The notes beneath the pieces were generated by a model that was given only the letters and a program-made list of their open reading frames with translations, had not been told where the DNA came from and ran no database searches. A stretch of DNA of 64,000 nt from Viridibacterium curvum (GTDB lineage Bacteria; Pseudomonadota; Gammaproteobacteria; Burkholderiales; Rhodocyclaceae): NCBI RefSeq assembly GCF_039544165.1, contig NZ_BAABLD010000008.1, positions 1-64,000 of the forward strand. Direction: 5' to 3'. Made by a program: the position numbers and the translations under genes. This document shows positions 62,601 to 64,000 of the stretch, one piece after another (the first letter of the stretch is position 1; each line of letters begins with the position of its first letter).

Positions 62601-64000
62601 ATGCTGCCGTTGAGTTGCAGCGCGCCACCTGCGCGCAACAGCAGGCTACCTGCCACGTCGCCGCTGTAACGCCAGCTAGGCGCTCCGCCCGTACTTGACG
62701 CGAGGTTGATGTCGGAGCCCAGCGTCATGTTGCCAACCGAACGGAACTCGACGCCGGGTCGCACGCTCAGTTTGCCGTTGTCGAGCGATCCCAGACCGCC
62801 CTGGATCACCGGCAACCATGTATCGAAGGCCTTGTTGTCTGCCTGTGCCTTGCTCAACGCAGCAGCATCCACAGTGCTGATGTCGTAAGCCTTGAAAGCA
62901 TTTAGCGTGACGGTCGGCGCCCCCGCCAGCACGACGCCATTGTTCACCACAGGCACGGTATTGGCCCAGGCGCTCTCGTCGAGCAGGCGATAACTGCCAT
63001 CCGTTTGCTGACTCGCCACATAGGTCTTGCCAGCAACCAGCGCAGAAGGCGTCATCGCAACCCCGTTTGCATCCAGCAGCGTGACGGCAGATCCGCCATT
63101 GATTGTCAGCTTCAGGCTGCTGACACCGCTTAATGACGAGGTGTCGCTGACGGAGAACGCTACCTGCGAGACGCTGCCAGCCTTGCTGACCGCCACCTGC
63201 CCATAGTTGTTGGGCCGCAAGGCGTAACCCGTACCGTCGGGCAAACGGCTCGCCGTGTAGGTCGTGCCAGCAATCAGGCTGCCCGCCGAGACGGGAGTAA
63301 CGCCATCCGCTGCATACAGACGGCCACCTGCAAGTTCGTTGATCTGCAGTTCGACGTTGCCAGTGGCGTTCGTAACCGTCGGTGTGAAACGGATACCGAC
63401 ACTGCTATCGGGCGTTCCGGCAACCGCGCTACTGGTCACCCGATACGTATCGTGCTCGCCGACAGTGCTGAGCAGATAGAAACGATTGGCTGTCTTGTCG
63501 TAACGGGCAGCGTAAGAAGTGCCCGCGTCCAGCGCTCCTGTCCCCAGGGTGCCGTTGTCGGCCAACAGCAAGGTCGTAACCCCAAGCGCGCTGGTTTTCA
63601 GCTTCACGCCCCCGGCGAGCTGATTCACTGCCTTGCCACCGAAGTTGTCACTGGATGGTGTGAAGTAGACGATCTGTCCATCCAGCCCTGTGAAGCCGCT
63701 CGAAGACACAGGCAACAAGGTGACCCCTGCAGCATTGACAGGCGTAATGCTGGACTCAATGAGCCAGTACGTTGCGCCGCCACCATCCTTGCGGAAGCTC
63801 AGTCGATAGCTACCGCCAGCACGTAGCGTATTGGCAGCAGCGTTGCTCGCTGCACTGCTCTTGATCGGTATCGGCGCACTGCCATTGAGCGAGAAGCTTG
63901 TGCGTCCCCCACTCAGGGTGTTGTTCACCAGAGCCACGAAATCCACAGTCACCGTGCCGTTCGTTGCCCAGGTCGACGCGTCACCAGCAATCGATGCATC
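59669..64000 (-). CDS. Filamentous-haemagglutinin-family giant adhesin, C-terminal part (5' end beyond window)
   Basis: This is the last 1,443 residues of a large two-partner-secretion-type adhesin; the frame stays open to base 64000. The sequence is beta-helical, glycine/alanine/serine-rich (VTAGGSVRDLSVALP, DVTNLSLIAQNITGADV) and contains a DUF3739-type C-terminal domain. The first 370 residues contain four degenerate repeats of a tail-fibre-like unit. Near the end are a TAAG motif (59816-59827) and two cysteines 11 residues apart (codons 59729-59731 and 59693-59695), a layout like the LapG site and cysteine hook of Pseudomonas CdrA. No FhaC-type transporter is in the window. Confidence 0.9.
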   Translation of the reverse strand, partial: DASIAGDASTWATNGTVTVDFVALVNNTLSGGRTSFSLNGSAPIPIKSSAASNAAANTLRAGGSYRLSFRKDGGGATYWLIESSITPVNAAGVTLLPVSSSGFTGLDGQIVYFTPSSDNFGGKAVNQLAGGVKLKTSALGVTTLLLADNGTLGTGALDAGTSYAARYDKTANRFYLLSTVGEHDTYRVTSSAVAGTPDSSVGIRFTPTVTNATGNVELQINELAGGRLYAADGVTPVSAGSLIAGTTYTASRLPDGTGYALRPNNYGQVAVSKAGSVSQVAFSVSDTSSLSGVSSLKLTINGGSAVTLLDANGVAMTPSALVAGKTYVASQQTDGSYRLLDESAWANTVPVVNNGVVLAGAPTVTLNAFKAYDISTVDAAALSKAQADNKAFDTWLPVIQGGLGSLDNGKLSVRPGVEFRSVGNMTLGSDINLASSTGGAPSWRYSGDVAGSLLLRAGGALQLNGSINDGFASATDVMPTDKQNGWNVGLVAGADLSAANAFAVTQGGGKDLVVTKLVRTGTGDIRLAAGGNIDLSSATATVYSAGRRAGAADGEMALSSATNKVWLAQDGGSVRFDASGDVVGRAIGSSPTDWLWRANAARASTDKAAATAVRHDYFNWTLGALGGGAVSVTAGGSVRDLSVALPRQSRFVFGADGKPTGVTALTRGNLSVQAGEDIRGGSYLVEQGTATLSAAGAVTAGTSGIRLYAADTRVAVNAGSGLTVASVQNAAALKQSINNTVVGLGYTAAWLDYSANSSLALKSASGSVTLTGGDFGSNDNEKGSVLPGTLKAVALGGNVSLGTGAYELRMYPAAQGQLEVFAEKDVPMANVSMVDANPAQLNSVINPSTSSTAVVSSALGRAATTFSDNGETRYGARNTSSTLNGSLHDGDAQSAKIVARTGDVTGRFIIAKPVEVSAGRDVTNLSLIAQNITGADVTSVTAGRDIRYTMNDWNSYAGTGSLPPTAEAAITVFGPGLLEVTSGRSIELANSAGIVSKGPGVNSYLPDTGASIRVVAGKPSSIDAAKFAETYLDAGSTPAFLALGKDEQITYATALLRERFISTYLVADSAYLAQWQAYAAERGLSADLTTPSAAQQRAFDRFRYQVLWAELSASGRDGSAIAADAKANPGKYGAADLTPEKLYGRGYKALDLMALGDSFGFNSSVRMLFSQIRTQSGGNVDVLVPGGSLDVGPTQAMAGFPQEFSASSDAAAVKLAREKFKLWNSKLGLVANQGDSHVFARDAINVNTSRWFAIDGGDLLGWTNYGDIDAGKGARSAVSGSSQRLDVDKLTGKVTLVDGGASSGSGIATIFNKPIITGGAVGLYATRGAVDAGEAGIRAAGDLTLTATVRGADFILAVGTGGGSTATPAAPAIATPAATNASDSKSATEAGTAAGEKPRERSSILTVEVVAADDDAPAAGKAECGNTAGKQKSAECSGDGKAR

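Noticed and set aside
60290..62698. 802-residue plus-strand frame opposite the haemagglutinin
   Set aside because: Histidine- and arginine-rich shadow typical of antisense to Ala/Gly/Ser-rich repeats; the minus strand clearly encodes the adhesin.

Overview
The window is about 64 kb of GC-rich Gram-negative DNA. Porins ending in phenylalanine, lipid A acyltransferases, ZntB, an algZ-algR pair divergent from argH, a hemA-prfA-prmC operon, an ahcY gene with an SAH riboswitch, PEP-CTERM proteins and DUF3739-type haemagglutinins together suggest a betaproteobacterium. A Rhodocyclales-type relative is likely, but this is inferred from gene content only.

From 1 to 20 kb lie a porin fragment, a XylR/AraC-type regulator divergent from a trehalose operon whose OtsA is membrane anchored, a tRNA-Ala(CGC), zntB, a 122-bp palindrome next to the algZ-algR two-component pair, and argH. 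They are followed by a Ser/Thr kinase with a cyclic-nucleotide-type domain, then a cassette of an exported Cys-rich protein, a PqqD-like protein, an HprK-related kinase and a nucleotidyltransferase. Then come grxD, a small exported protein, a 7TM-GGDEF diguanylate cyclase and priA.

From 20 to 36.6 kb: an AT-rich DnaA-box cluster between priA and hemE, a cis/trans fatty-acid isomerase, a minus-strand operon (DUF805, FAD-oxidase/methyltransferase fusion, two exported proteins) and ubiB. The SAM-cycle genes metF, ahcY and metK follow. ahcY has an SAH riboswitch and metK a SAM-II-like riboswitch with an attenuator. A four-helix-bundle (IVP-like) gene with inverted purine-rich ends sits between ahcY and metF. 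An HD-GYP phosphodiesterase lies between ahcY and metK.

From 36.8 to 52.5 kb: two tandem lipid A acyltransferases, an MFS transporter, two 2-oxoglutarate oxygenases sharing an N-terminal module, hemA-prfA-prmC (prmC carries an in-frame repeat insertion), a decayed pectate lyase, and two phosphatase/PEP-CTERM gene pairs (PhoX and a 5'-nucleotidase). A composite inverted-repeat element lies at 52.2-52.5 kb.

From 52.5 to 64 kb, all on the minus strand, is the most interesting region. It encodes the C-terminal 1,443 residues of a giant filamentous-haemagglutinin adhesin, then an ExbB-like channel with a DUF2341/LamG-like exterior, two ExbD proteins, a TonB-like lipoprotein, a putative porin, a coiled-coil exported protein, a CPBP membrane protease and a LapG-type periplasmic protease. 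The adhesin tail carries a TAAG site and two terminal cysteines, and the LapG homologue has the exact triad spacing of LapG. This is the arrangement known for CdrA/LapG, and it suggests a c-di-GMP-controlled releasable adhesin joined to an unusual proton-channel and porin module.
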